A stretch of DNA of 64,000 nt from Amylostereum areolatum (taxonomy: Eukaryota > Basidiomycota > Agaricomycetes > Russulales > Stereaceae), in contig SAXG01000002.1 in the NCBI GenBank assembly GCA_012932865.1, forward strand, positions 744,001 through 808,000. The letters are read 5' to 3'. How positions within the stretch are numbered: the stretch's first letter is position 1; each line of letters begins with the position of its first letter. The notes beneath the pieces were generated by a model that saw only the letters and a program-made list of their open reading frames with translations, had not been told where the DNA came from and did not search any database. The translations under genes and the position numbers were made by a program. This document shows, piece after piece, positions 22,788 through 34,805 of the stretch.

Positions 22788-24144
22788 TCACAGAAGTAGC
22801 GGTGCAAAGGACGCGAGGGACGCGAGGAGCAGCAGGCCTGCTGACCATGTGAGGGCGTCCGCACTGAGTTCCATGAGTATAAGTGTAGAAAGAGAGCGGG
22901 AGTCGCAGGCGACTCACGAGTTCGCCGTTGCGCTTGTTGGTTGTTGAAGGACGTTCACCGACAAGAGCGCAACCAGTCCATCGATGGCAAATTGCCCATC
23001 CACGGACACCGTGTCTGCATGGTTGATCCCGTCGGATGAATTGTCGAGTAAGCCAGACACATATTGAACGCTTGTTTGATAGACGTAATCGGAGGCTGTC
23101 GTCTGGCCGGAATATGTGGATGAATTGGTGAGGTTGTTGGTCGGAATGACTGCTGATTGTCCAGTGGCATTGCCGACCAGCCAGTCTCTGCCAGGGGGGT
23201 CAGTGACGGACCACGGACGAAACCGGCAGGAGCGTACCGGCCCAAATTGAAACTTGACGTGCGCGAAGGCGTTAGACACAGCAATAAGATGGATAAATGA
23301 GAAAGACGTACCCATTGGGTACGATGTTGTGATTGTCTATCGAACGCCATCAGGAGGTACGGAAACAAAAGGTGGTCTAACTACGCACCTTTCGACGGGA
23401 GTTCATAAGACACAGCGAGGAAGACGGCACCACTGAACATAGATGAAAAGACGGTTCATGACACCACAAGAATGGAAGACTGACCTGTTCCCGTTCTTCC
23501 CGTCCTGCACCCAGTAACGGAAGTGGTTGCCGCCGATGACGCTCTCTTTGCAGGTACCGATGCTAGGATCTCCGTAATTCCAACGAATGACAGCGGTTTC
23601 GTTCACTGACGTCGGAGCCGTGTGAGCGTGGAGGGACGAGAGGGGTGGAGGAGTGAACGTACGGTAGCCATTACCATCTCCGAGATTGGCCTGTTGGTGA
23701 GCACCCTGATGTTGGCCTAGACACTCTCCGGAGAAGCCGAGTGCTCTGAACGGCACCGGTGAGCATAGCCAGGGTACGGTAGAAAATGATGGTCGTACTG
23801 AAAGTAGTTTCGAAGACCACCGTTCGCCTGTTGATCAATGAGGACAATGTTATCGGAGGTGCCAAGGATTATGGCGTTTATGGGTTCGTGCAAGCCTCCT
23901 GTATTAGGCACGTTCTATAGCGAGTTGAGAGTCAATATTAACGTAGAGAGTGAGGGCAAAAAGGGTGTACGTCAAGAAACGAGCCGCCGTTGGTACGTGG
24001 GTCGTAGAAGCCGGATGCGGGAACGTCTCGGTTGTCGTCGTCGCGGCGAGTCAAGGGGCTGGGTGATTGGCCTACAGAGTTTGAAAGAGCAGCGGAGAGA
24101 GAGGGGATGGATAGAAGGAAGCAGGATAGAGCATGCGAGCGCAT
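22788..24144 (-). CDS. Secreted, probably GPI-anchored protein of unknown function
   Basis: Starts MRSHALSCFLLSIPSLSAAL, a signal peptide. Exons then read DVPASGFYDPRTNGGSFLD, GLHEPINAIILGTSDNIVLI, LGFSGECLGQHQGAHQQANL, AVIRWNYGDPSIGTCKESVI, GGNHFRYWVQDGKNG, GAVFLAVSYELPSK and GRDWLVGNATGQSAVIPTNN. Multiple NxS/T sequons suggest N-glycosylation. The last exon after VLQQPTSATANS is a short hydrophobic tail (ALTWSAGLLLLASLASF) ending at 22788, the layout of a GPI-attachment signal with the preceding small residues as a possible omega site. The family looks like a conserved basidiomycete surface protein, but I cannot name it. About six introns. Confidence 0.75.
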
Positions 24145-24692
24145 CTCTTTAGGAGGAGGAGGAGGAGGAGGGAAAGGAGAGCGAAGTGGTGCGAGTCTGC
24201 GAGTCCGTTCAAGAGCAAACCAGATTTCGATCCTGCGATCCCAATTGTGCACGTCACGTGAGCCTCGGCACCTCGGCTAGCCATCGTATCCTCGCCCTTT
24301 CAGCTCCTTCCAGTTACCTCTGTGCTATGGACCACATCTGCCTTGTTTTCTCCTTGTTCTCGCCCGGATTTCTTCACGGTGGGATCGACGGGTACATTTG
24401 ATGGAATCATTCCTCCAGTTCTCGGCACGCCACCCGACAGCCTCTTAAGGAATCCTAGTGCCTACGTATAGCGCCAATATAACGCTCCTTTTTTTATCAT
24501 CCTTGCTGCCCTTTCACACTTCAGCTTTTCTCCTCTCGCTTAACCAACTACCTCCAGACAGTAAGAAAACCTTGACTAACGCGCTCAACCCGCTCGCGCA
24601 CCGTATGCGGCATCTACAAGATATCTAACGAACAAACAGGCCGAAGAATCTACTCCTAACCGTTTCACACTCCTCCAACTTCTCCGTACTTG
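24145..24692. other. Intergenic region between the GPI-type gene and the KEN-motif gene
   Basis: Contains a GGA triplet run (24151-24168, polymorph-prone) just upstream of the secreted-protein start, and T-rich DNA near 24480-24540 that fits the 3' side of the next minus-strand gene. No gene was recognised. Confidence 0.4.
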
Positions 24693-25680
24693 TCAAAAAT
24701 AATCCTCCAAGTCCACAAACGACTGCCATATCGGCCGCGGTATTCTCGATGGGCCCTCCTCTAGCCGCGGTGATGGCAAAAATATCCCGCGTTGCAACCA
24801 TACCAACTCTCCGTCCTGTTTCGGTGCTGGAATCGTCGACCTTCGCCTAGACGCCCTCCCTCTGGTACCGACTCTCCGCCGCTCACGTCGTGGGGCTGGC
24901 GTAACTGCCGTCGGTGGTGTGAGCGAGAGCGGCCGGGGGAGGAATGTCGCCAGGTCTTCCGGGGCCATGTCCGGTACTGCCGACCCGTGCGCACGGAGAG
25001 CCTCGCGTATGAGCACCCCCTGCCGAAGTTGAGGACGGTCGCGGGGGTGTACGGGATGCACTATTCTGGGCAAGCTCGAGGAAGGTGTAATCGGCTCGTT
25101 CGGGAGGGCGGTAGGCTCAGGTGAGGTGATAGGAATAGGTGTGGGTACCGCCAGAACCGGGATAGGAGCGCACAGCTCTGCGTCATCTTCTGGCCAGATT
25201 GCCTCCTTCGGGACTTTCAGCGGGACTTCGTCGTCTTCTGTATGCGCCATCGACTCGTTCTGTTCAATGTGGATGGCGGTGTTAGCTCACAGCGTCCCCC
25301 GCCCTCACGCTAGCCGTAACTCACGCACCTGAAGGGGATGTACGGGTACTGGGGTGGGCGACACTTTCGTATTTTTGCGGTATGTCTCGGCGATCTTCTC
25401 AAACGTGCTGAACCTATTGTCACCATCGACCCACAGCTTCCATCCCTCCTCCAACAGATCGGTCTTCGGCACGACGTTCTCTTTATCCTCATTCGCCAAA
25501 GAGCGCGCCGGGGCCCCTTGCCTGGGCGTACCGAGTGCCGAAAATGTCAAGAATCCTGCAAGTTGTTCACGATACGTGAATAAATGACGGCAGGGTGCGT
25601 TACATACCACTCGTAAGGCAGACGGGCAACACTGACGCAGGGTGGAAGGTGGGCATGGTGGGCATGTGCATAGCGATCAT
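24693..25680 (-). CDS. Conserved-looking hypothetical protein with a KEN motif
   Basis: Three exons. Exon 1 starts MIAMHMPTMPTFHPASVLP. Exon 2 contains SLANEDKENVVPKTDLLEEG and FSTFEKIAETYRKNTKVSP. Exon 3 is rich in Pro and acidic residues, then basic (APRRERRRVGTRGRASRRRS), and ends ARG-PIWQSFVDLEDYF-like with stop at 24693. The KEN followed by VVP, the basic patch and the disordered composition resemble APC/C-degraded regulators such as securin, but there is no recognisable securin separase-inhibitor segment, so that is only an analogy. Introns use clean gtatgt/cttgcag and gtgcgt/gaacag sites. Function unknown. Confidence 0.6.
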
Positions 25681-26880
25681 AGCCGTCAAGGTTGTGATGG
25701 GGAGGGTACAGGATAGGATGCGAGAGTCGACCGACGTGGGGTAGTGAGACACCTCGCCTGCAGAGTCCTAATAAACTGTTTGCGACCTGTGGTCTGAGAC
25801 CGAATTCGACACCTGGGTCATTTTAGAACCGGCTGGAGCTTGCCTTCGGGAGCAGGGGGGGCCTCCTGCATTGGAAGAGGACCAAGTCCGACGCAGTCAG
25901 CTGGTGGAGACGCCTGACCTACTCCGTTTCGCGGGGCGGGAGGTTACTTGCCCAAGGTTATGGCCCCCTGCCATGCCATTTTTCCTGGGTCGGCTTTTAC
26001 AGCCGTACTCTCGAAGGAACTTTCGAAGCTAAGGAGGGAGTATCCTTGAAGGAGGGCGGCGACGTTGTCCATAACGTCAGTGTCTGAGACCGAGCTGGTG
26101 AAAATTAGTCGTTCATGGACAGGCCAGTATCTAATGTTTATTACGGGACTCCGCGAACACACCTGCGCCGTTCATACATGAATCCGGCCTTCCAGTTACA
26201 TTTTCGGTAGGCGATATTTTGAAGAGCGAGGCCCATACTCTCAATCAACATTACAAGATCGCATCGCAGAAGTACAAGAAAGGCCGTTTCATCTCATTAT
26301 TACGCAGCTCTAAGTAGTGGTATACACAATGCCTATCAACAACGGCCTCTGCACAACAACCACCAAGAGAAGGGAGATACGTCGACAACCGACAAGACGA
26401 GGGAAGAGACGCAGTAACCGTGCGATCGATCGTTCAGATTCATATTCGTGCATGAGCCCATTACGTGCGTGAAAACAACATAAGGGGAAGGGGGAGGGAG
26501 GGGGAGGGGGAGGAACAAACTATAAAACACACATAATATCACAGAGAGAGACAGAGATGGGGGGAAAGAGACGGAATGCACAGGAAGGAATGCTTATATA
26601 CGGCGCGCACCTACGTGGGCCTCGGGGTGGAAAGGGGGATTGCGATGTCACGATGAACCCGGAAGAAAACATAGATGGGGAGAGAAGAATAACAAAGTCC
26701 AGAGCGAGAAGACTGGGGACGCGGTCGCGGAGGGTTGGGCGACCGAGTCCGAATAAATAGTCTTAAAGGAACATAGGCTGCAACCATATGCAAGTTAGCC
26801 ACGGCGCTCATTTGAAAGTAGACGATTACTCACCGAGTGCCATAGAACGTCGAAGATGAAAAGGACACTCGGGGGATTGT
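25681..26880. other. Intergenic region with a purine-rich tract
   Basis: About 1.2 kb without a recognisable gene. A G/A-rich tract with GGGGGAG units lies at 26486-26516, near ACACAC/GAGAGA-type simple sequence to 26550. The segment 25800-26160 contains open frames on both strands without motifs. Confidence 0.4.
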
Positions 26881-29800
26881 TCAAGAGAAGATTTCTGTGA
26901 TCGTTCTCCTCCTTTCTTTCTTGGCGGGGAGCCGCATGGTCTGAGCTTGACTCGTCGATGCCGTCGCTGCCGCCCAATGTTCTTGGTCGGATTGAACGTC
27001 AAGGGATGACCGTGTCCTCGCAGCCAACGTTCGCCTCCCCAGCGTCGGTCGCGAGAGACCCGCCCGTTCTGTGTCCGACACTGGCCGTACACGCAAAGAG
27101 GGCGATGATGTGCCAATCGGAGTGGCCACTTTCACTGGATGCTCTTCGCCTGATGACGTCGTAGATGTCGTGCGTTTGCGTACGTCCCTTCCTTGCAATC
27201 CGCTGATCGCAGATACCGTCGAGCGCGAGAACGTGACATTATTCCTCCTGGACGATGTAGAGGCCGACGCCGATGACCCAGACGCCGTGCGCGCGACCGA
27301 CGACATTTTATCAGGAGGAGTGATGTTGTTGGAGACAGTATGCGGTGTGATGGCTGTTGTGGCGCTCGGCGTTGGTGGGATATTGAAGAGCGGAGGAGGA
27401 CGACGGTCATACTCGAATTGCTAGAAACCTTACGTGAATTTGTTCCCGGAGGGGCGGTGGTACGACGGCTGAGTTGCGACTCAGAAGGCAGGGACGGAAG
27501 TGGAGTAGGGATAGAGAGGGGTGGAAGACCGCGCATACGCTCTCCTGGAGGATTGTTGTGCTGCCGTGTCAGGGGTGTGGGAGAAGGATCAACATCGTCC
27601 AAGTACTCTTGGGAGGGGATCGTCGGCAATTCAACGTACCCTCCGGGAGTACTGGGCTTCCCGTTGCCTGGAGGAGTCCCGGGCGGTTATTACGCGTCGC
27701 ATAGACGTAGAGGGAGCGATGGTGGAAGCAGGTGGTGGTCGAGGTGCAGGTATTGGTGGTGGTGGCATGAGCTCCGAGTCCGACGGGACGCTGGCCATGC
27801 GCGAACCCGGTTCACCTCGTAGCTGAAGGGAAGCGCGATGTTCTGTGCGACTGGACACCTTTCTGACAACTTCGGCACCATCACGACCAGAACGAACGGC
27901 ATCCCAACTACGCCTTGAATCTGCACTCCGCCTACCGTCAATGCCCGAGCCTCCTTTGGCACTTCCTTTCCCACTGCCCGTCCCGCTCGTAGACGACCTC
28001 GAGTCCGCCGCAGCCATGGCCGCACCACTATCCAGGCTACCCGTGCGCAGGTGTTGTAAGGTCTGACCAGAACTGCTGATGGCGGTGGATTCTCGAAGAA
28101 TTTTGCCGGTACCGAGCATGAAGCCCGACAGTGTCCGGACGAGTTCGTCACTGCAGCGCATACAATCTCGGAAATCGCTTCCAACATCTTGCCACAGCTG
28201 GACCATGTCCACGCCCTCCGCTCCCTCGCCGTCAACTTCAGCGTCGATTTGGCGTTCGAGGGCACGATTCATGCATGTGCGCAACTGGTTGTTGACTTCT
28301 CCGGCAAGGCGCACGAGACTCTGCGCATCACGGAATAAACCTGGCACTGTCGCGGTGGTCGTATCACCCATGAGAGGTAGCCGTGACAGCTGTGACTCGA
28401 ATATTGACAACGACTCATTCATGAGACGAGTGTGTTCGGCGATGGCATCTTCTAGTGCGGATGGCGGTCTTCCATTGGCACTGTCCTGCGTGATGGTATT
28501 TTCGCGTGGCCGTACGCGAGGAGAACCGTAAGTGCGCTCGTTGAATTGAGGTGCACGAAGCGGAGGCTGATCTGATACCAGAGACGAATGCTGTTGGAGT
28601 CGTGGGACGGTGTTGGACCCAATACCTTCACGGTCTCGGTCCAAATATGTGGACTTGTAAGACCGTAAAGCCGGGGGAGCCGTTCGAGGCGGTACACCCT
28701 CACGGTAGGTTGGAAACTCGGCCATCGATGTTGCTGGTCGTACATGCCCTCCAGTCATAGATCGCTCATGTTGACGGGAGGTTGAGTTATTGGCTGGTGT
28801 TCGAAGATCATATCCTTGTCCGACAACACGGTCTAAGCCGCGTGAAGATCCATTGAGTCTACTGGATGTGGACCGTGCTTGCAGAGGAGAGTCGTCCCAG
28901 TCAGGGACAGCTGCCTCACTGGAGTGTCGTTGTCGATGGGAAGTGGATGGCGTTTCTTTTGTGGCAAAGATATCATCACCATCTTTGCGCATGGTGATTC
29001 CGGCAGCACGCAAGCTATCACCCACGAGCCTTGTACCCAACGAGTTCTCCATGCTGCCTGAGCGATTTGATTGTCGTCGGCCGAGCACGTGGTCGTCATA
29101 CTCCTCGTGTTCCGGTGACATCGAATTGAGATCCTCCGACAGCCATCGTGTTTGATGTCGTCGGGTAAGATCGCGCACAGTAGAAACTCGCCGCTGGCCA
29201 CGTTGTGGGGAAAGCTGGATGGCTTCACGAAGCCGAGTAGTGCCACGTTTAGGTGAGGGGGAAGTATGTTCAATGGCGCGATATGATGCGTTGTGCGGAG
29301 TGGAAGGCTCCTGCGAGGCCTAGAAAGTCGCCGTCAACGGATGATCATGACTGAAATCTACTTTTGACCCACCCGCCCATCCGAACCACTCATACTCGTA
29401 AACTCTCTTGGTAAAGGTTGTCTACTTTTCTTCCCGTTGGAACCCGTCGGACTTCGCCTCATGGAAGCCAATGCGGCCATTGCTGAAACCGTGACATCCG
29501 GTTCGTCGTCGTCTGCAAGATAACTTGAGCGGTCCGGGGCCGACACGAGAGACACTCTCTTTCGGGGTGTTCGCTGTGTCTGGGGTGATGATGCCCGACT
29601 CTTGGGGCGATGAGGGGACTCGGGGAGGGAGATGCGACGCAGACGCATACTTGCCGAGGTGTGTGAAATAGTGGAAGGGGGAGTGGCGGATTGGTCGTCT
29701 GATGAGTGGGAGTATGATTGGTGACTCTCGCGCTCAGTTTCTGAGCCAGAGAGGGTGTTTTCGCCATGCCGACCAGTCGGAAAAGAATGTGCATGAGAAT

Positions 29801-30425
29801 GAGAAGTGACACGTGAGGAGGAACTGCTTGACGAGGACGAGGGGGCCCCTGAAGGAGGATTTGGTGAACGAGAACTGGAGGCCCGCGAAAAGGTAGGCGA
29901 AGGTGTGTTGAGTCGAGACATAGAAGATAATTTATCGAGAGCCTGTAGATCTGTGTTAGCCCTAGCTTGAAGGAAGACGATACCACGCACCATTCGATTC
30001 CTCTGAGTCAAGCTCAATACCCTTTGCAATGCCATCGCGTTTTCCGTAGACGTTTGAGCAGAGCGCCGCCGTCCTCCTGTTAATTTGGCCGTGTGGTCCT
30101 CGTCGTTTCCGTCATCCTCGTCAGGACTGAAGTCCCTACCGCTCTGCGCACTGAAAGACTCTCCATGGCGGCCGTTCTCCATGTTTGCTACCGTATCGGA
30201 TACCGAGCGCCTGCGCAAACTTCCGCCGTTGGTACTTTTTCCACCGGTGCTGTCACTCCCGGTAGAGTTAGTTGCGGGAGGAGATGGGAGACCCGAAGCG
30301 TTCGACGATGCTCCAGGGCTGGGCGGCTCTGGGAGGTCGGGGAGATTGGGGGATGAGGGATTCGAGCCGATGAAGATGGCAGAAAGCGGACGGCGTTTGG
30401 AGATGAAGTTCGGACGAGGTGTCAT
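26881..30425 (-). CDS. Large Ser/Pro-rich protein of unknown function (about 1,000 residues)
   Basis: Starts MTPRPNFISKRRPLSAIFIG. A Ser-rich region with short helical islands follows (ALQRVLSLTQRNRM joined over a 48-nt in-frame intron to ALDKLSSMSRLNTP). An intron starting gtgggt near 29374 joins to ASQEPSTPHNASYRAIEH and RDLTRRHQTRWLSEDLNSMS. The one folded-looking segment is helical: LEDAIAEHTRLMNESLSIFE, LFRDAQSLVRLAGEVNNQL, VQLWQDVGSDFRDCMRCSDE. The tail is again low complexity and ends KKERRRTITEIFS at 26881. At 27642-27643 a G/A wobble surplus shifts the frame between SRR and YVELPTIPSQEYLDD. An 80-nt intron joins NS to PITPHTVSNN. I do not recognise the family. Composition suggests a disordered scaffold, but that is inference. 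Confidence 0.7.
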
Positions 30426-31843
30426 CGGAAACGCCTCCTGTGCCAGGACATGAAGAGATGACTAGTCAGCCTTGAGGGGGGATGGCGGCGACGGCGGCGG
30501 CGGGCTGAAGGAAGAAAGCTGGTAAAAGAGATCAAGGGCACGTGTACAGTGGCTCGTTGGCCGAAGGATGCAAATGTGTCCGCCGACGGTCTCGACGCGA
30601 CGATGGCGTCCAAGTGAGACCGCTCAGTCGAACGGCGACAACGAGGACGACGGCGAGGGGCGAAGGCCGGGGACGATGAGGACGGGAAGGAAGCGAAGGA
30701 GGTGGGGAGCGTGGGAGCGCTGGGTTTGGGGTTGCGCTGTCGTCGTGACCTGCCGCCAGACGCCCTCCGTCGTCCTCGCCCCGTTACTATGTACTGTCTC
30801 CATATGGATTCAATCGCTTCGCTCAACTGTTTTCTAGACGACAAGAAACTTCTGAACCTTCCTGAAATCGACATGGACAGCTTGACAGTACAGTAGGGCT
30901 CGATATCAACATCTTGAGTTTGGATGGTCCAGAACCCGTGCGTCCCGCGAACAATGAGCTGGTTCCTTTCACAGGCAAGCCATTGTCCACTGAGACAATA
31001 GTCCACGTGGCACAATTGAACCTTCCTCGCTCTCCGAGGTAATGACAGCTTAGTGTGTGTTAAATAACTCTTGAGTACGAGTGCTGTTACTTATATCCTC
31101 CTATATGTCGCTGCGCATGTAGTAGAATACCATTATACCGACCACACAGATGACCACTGTCCAACATGCGAAACATCCCTTGGGCTTCATGCTGTCCCTC
31201 GGTTCCCAGCTTGCATTTCTGACCATATGCACCTCAACGGCTCTTCACAAGCCCAAGTGGAATCAGGGATGCCTTTAACTCGAGTGGACAAGTCACTATC
31301 ATCACAGGGAGTAATTTGTACCACTGCCCGGTGCAAGTAATCCATCCATTGAGTTGGTCGCCCGAGCCACGCAAGGCGGTCGCACATCAGACAGGTCACT
31401 GCATGGTTGTACGCCATATGCGCCTACATTTTTGCAGCGCCATCAGCTGGTGACCTCGATACCTTTCCCGATACGTATGTCACATCTCTCTCACTTCGAT
31501 ATATGCGCTCACGAACCTCGCAGAATGACAGCGTTCACCACGAGATTCGCGACAGTCCCGAGGAAACTGTTCGAATCCGGAAGCTCTCTTTGGATCCAAG
31601 GGACGGGATCCTTGTGGTCAACCGCTCACTACATACAAGCAGTACACTCCCGCCGGTGTTATACCAATGCGCAGTCAGTATTGTATAGCGAGGCCACCCT
31701 AACAGTCACCGCCGGGGATAGATGGGTCAATTACAAGTCGTGCCGTGGACTTGCGTGTACTCCCCTCTGCCGATCTTCTGATGCCTATATAAAGGCCTCT
31801 TACTCGATATACCACTCGGTATCCCTATCACAGGTCACCGAGG
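30426..31843. other. Divergent intergenic region of about 1.4 kb
   Basis: Lies between the divergent Ser/Pro-rich gene and the SDR gene. Open frames on both strands show no motifs. A GAC/GCG-rich stretch (30480-30720) is the likely 5' region of the minus-strand gene. Confidence 0.4.
31786..31793 (+). promoter_or_regulatory. TATA box of the SDR gene
   Basis: TATATAAA in the context gccTATATAAAggcc, 51 bp upstream of the SDR start codon. Position and sequence fit a core promoter. Confidence 0.6.
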
Positions 31844-33203
31844 ATGACAGACCTCCCTCCCCCCACTCCCATCGGCTTCATCAGCGAAATGTGGCCTCCC
31901 AAACCGCAATGGACCGCCGACCAAGTCCCGGATCTGAGTGGACAAGTCGTTATCGTCACCTGGAGGAAGCGCCGGGCTGGGAAAAGAAACATGTCGCGTG
32001 CGTCTCGGTACTTATCGTCGGGACGGTAGGGGTTGACGATGCGCTTTAGATCCTCTTGACCCGGAATGCAAAGGTGTATCTTGCCGCTCGGTCGCAGGCG
32101 AAGGCGCAAGCTGTTATCGACGAGCTCAAGGCGAAGACAGGCAAAACGGACGTCTATTTCTTGAAGCTCGATTTGGCAGACCTGCCGTCCGTTCGCAAGG
32201 CCGCGGAGGAGTTCGAAGGCAAGGAGAAGGAACTGCACGTTCTGTTCAACAACGGGTACACCCTTTGCTTCTGTTGTGTGTTCTCAACTCTGACAGTCAT
32301 CGACGACACAGTGGCGTGTTGAATCAGACTGGGGGTCCAGTCACAGCCCAAGGTTACGATGAACAGTTTGGAACAAATGTTCTCGGCGAGTATGGTTTCT
32401 CAACTGACTACGGTTCCACTGACATACTTATGCGCATACAGGCCACTTCTTCTTCACCATCCTCCTTCTCCCCGTCCTTCTCCGCACCGCCAAGGGCGAG
32501 GTATCGGGCACGCCTCGTAAAGTTCGAGTGGTGAATGTTTCATCCAGCGGTCACAGCTTGCTGGCTCCGCCAGGAGGAATCGCCTGGGAGACTCTAGAGA
32601 AGGATGATGCGTCATTGGATGTCCGCTAAGAAGCTTGGTATGAGGCTTTACAGGCCAAAGCAAATTAGGTGCGTCGCTCTCGTCAGCAGTCACAGACGAG
32701 TCAAGATGCTCACCTCCTCATTCCTGTCGTAGGGAAATGTCTTATTCTCCAACTGAGCTCGCAAAACGTTACGGCGACCAGGGTATCGTTTCCATCTCGC
32801 TTCACCCCGGTATGTGGTGATACCCCATCCGTCATGAAACATACTCACCCAAATTCCACGGCATGCCAGGCAGCGTCAGGACCGAACTCAACCGCGACGT
32901 GAACTGGATTGCGGCTTGGATCGTCAGCAAGCTCCTCCTGTACGATGTCTCGTACGGCGTACTCACCCAACTTTACGCTGGGACCTCCGAGGAAGCGCTC
33001 CAGCTCAACGGCGAGGTGCGTACTTATATCTCCTTTCCCCTCTCACTGTTACGACCTTGCAAAAGCACATTTGACCTGGCCTCCAGTATCTCACGGCGTG
33101 GGCCCGTCGGCAAGTGCCCAGTAAACATGCAACGGATGCAGAGCTTATGAGCAAGCTGTGGACGTGGTGCGAACAGCAGGTTGAAGGGGTTCTGATGCTC
33201 TGA
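31844..33203 (+). CDS. Short-chain dehydrogenase/reductase (SDR), first copy
   Basis: NAD(P)-dependent oxidoreductase with a Rossmann fold; substrate unknown. Begins MTDLPPPTPIGFISEMWPPK and LSGQVVIVT. The nucleotide motif TGGSAGLGKE follows if the C/T pair at 31960-31961 is read as one base. Then come RNAKVYLAARSQAKAQAVID, the NNGG motif across an intron, GYDEQFGTNVLG, KVRVVNVSSSGH (catalytic Ser region), the Y-x-x-x-K active site as LY(S/G)QSK, LAKRYGDQGIVSISLHPG and a C-terminus ending MSKLWTWCEQQVEGVLML. Five apparent +1 shifts (31960, 32626, 32652, 32734, 32753) are all two-base alternatives with otherwise perfect motif retention, so I treat the gene as intact. One intron (after TNVLG) seems to be of GC-AG type. 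Confidence 0.82.
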
Positions 33204-33595
33204 TTTTATGTAGGTGTGGACGATCCACTGTAACTTATATACCTGCGAACATTCTATGTGACCTCTTGAAATCTACCCGCGTTCGAAACGCCCGATACAG
33301 ATTACATAAATACATATGAGATAGTTGAAGCAAACTGTTATTCACGCAGGAAGGATGCTTCTTCGCCTAATTCCTCGCGATTGCATGACGGGAAAAGCGC
33401 CTCTATTATACGTGGGATGGACGCAGTATGTCTATAAGTTATGACATGGAAGGGGCGTGAGATGGTAGGGGGTACATGGGACAGCAAAACGAATCCGGGG
33501 GAAGTACAGAGTATGGTGTGATGGGGATATAGCTACACGGGAAACAAGCAGGATAAGAGCACGACGAAGGAGAAAATAAGGGAGGCGAAGATTAA
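33204..33595. other. Short intergenic region between convergent SDR and HAD genes
   Basis: About 390 bp of 3' flanks. Nothing else is visible. Confidence 0.5.
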
Positions 33596-34805
33596 TCATG
33601 CCTCGATCTCGAAACGGAGGCGCGTCTGGCCGTCAATCTGCTCGGGAATGCAACGAATCTTCTCCATGTTGTCAACGATGTAGTGCGCCCCGCAGTTCTC
33701 GATCTTCTTCCTCTCGTGGCTGGTGCAGACAGCGACAACGGTCGCGCCCGAGGCAACGCCGGCGCGGAATGCCTGAGGGCGAATCCTCGAAGACAACGCA
33801 AGCGCTTCGCGTCGAAGCCGAGGCACTCGGCGGCGAGGAGGAAGGGGTCAGGGAGCGGGCTTGCCGGCCTTGAGACGTTTGTCGTCGGCGGTGATCGTGA
33901 CGGGCGGAGGGGTGATGCCAACGCGAGTCATGCAACCGTACGCTGTAAGGATATAGGGTCAGAAAACATCGCAAAGGATAGAAAAGGAAATAGACGAACC
34001 ATAAGTTTTCGCGCCCGATGTGGCAACAGCGTAGTGGCCAGCGGGGATGGAAGTCCATCATCCTCTTCACGCCAGGGAGGATCTGGACGGAGCGGTCAAC
34101 GCTCGCAGCCTCGATCTGCCATGCCTGGCGTTCGTGCAAGCTCCTCGAGCTTGGACTTGGCGCCGCTGAGACCACCCTCACGCTCCTGCTGGACCATCTC
34201 CTCGTGTAACGTCCTCCATGATGGGGTCTTCGAAGGTGCGGGTGTCAGCGTCAGCCATGACGGTCATGGAGAGCATGTTGCCGAGACGCGTGCCGAAAGA
34301 CGGGACGGCGAGGGACTGGACATAGGAGGGGGCACGGGAGGATGGGCGAGAGAGGGAGCGGAGGAGCCGGGAGTGAGATCGGGAGTGCCGAAGTTGGAGT
34401 CGGCGGGGGTGAGACCACTCATGGGTGTTTGAGAAGGCCAGGGCGAGTTGGTCTGGCTGCCCGGGGCCGTGCTTGTTGTAGGCGTCGGCGAAGTAGAGGA
34501 TGGTCTCCTCGAAGGCTTGAACCTCGGCGTCCATCTCATGGGAAGGGATATGAGGCTTGAACTGGGAGAGGTTGTCGACGGCGCGCTTGCCATGGGTGGC
34601 GGCGATGACATAGTGGGGGTCTTGACCGATGTCCTTGGCGACCTTGCCCCAGGCGGCCTCGACAGCGGCGATGGAATCGGTGAGAGTGCCGTCCTAAAGA
34701 GAAAGACAATGAGAAAGGCGAGTTCAAAGGGCGGAAGAACTTGACGATACACACCATGTCGAAGAGGACGGCGTCAACGTGGAAGGTGGAGGTGGAGGGA
34801 GACAT
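33596..34805 (-). CDS. HAD-superfamily phosphatase, glycerol-phosphatase-like
   Basis: Starts MSPSTSTFHVDAVLFDM, then after one intron DGTLTDSIAAVEAAWG, so HAD motif I (DxDGT) is split by the intron. HYVIAATHGKRAVDNLSQF and EETILYFADAYNKHGPG belong to the cap. Motif II is VATSGAKTY, motif III KAGKPAPDPFLLAAECLG, motif IV VVFEDSPSGI followed by RAGVASGATVVAVCTSHE. The architecture is that of DL-glycerol-3-phosphatase/2-deoxyglucose-6-phosphatase type enzymes, here with an extra Ser/Pro insert (about 60 residues) in the cap. At least seven +1 shifts (33767, 33801, 33850, 34052, 34137, 34207, 34459) plus two more near 34290-34330 interrupt the frame; each is a wobble pair such as C/T or T/G. No stop or motif loss remains once they are collapsed. 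Probably intact. Confidence 0.83.

Noticed and set aside
27605..27645. A 34-nt intron in the Ser/Pro-rich gene
   Set aside because: It would be shorter than any other intron here; a G/A wobble pair at 27642-27643 restores the frame with a better protein (YVELPTIPSQEYLDD).
33850..33853. Programmed +1 frameshifting at CCC-TGA in the HAD gene, as in antizyme
   Set aside because: The same gene has at least six other shifts at unrelated codons, so a single recoding site cannot explain it, and the allele-pair reading covers all of them.
31844..34805. Calling the SDR and HAD genes pseudogenes because of multiple frameshifts
   Set aside because: All catalytic and nucleotide-binding motifs are retained, no stop codons arise from substitutions, and every shift is a wobble-position two-base alternative; a consensus artefact fits better.
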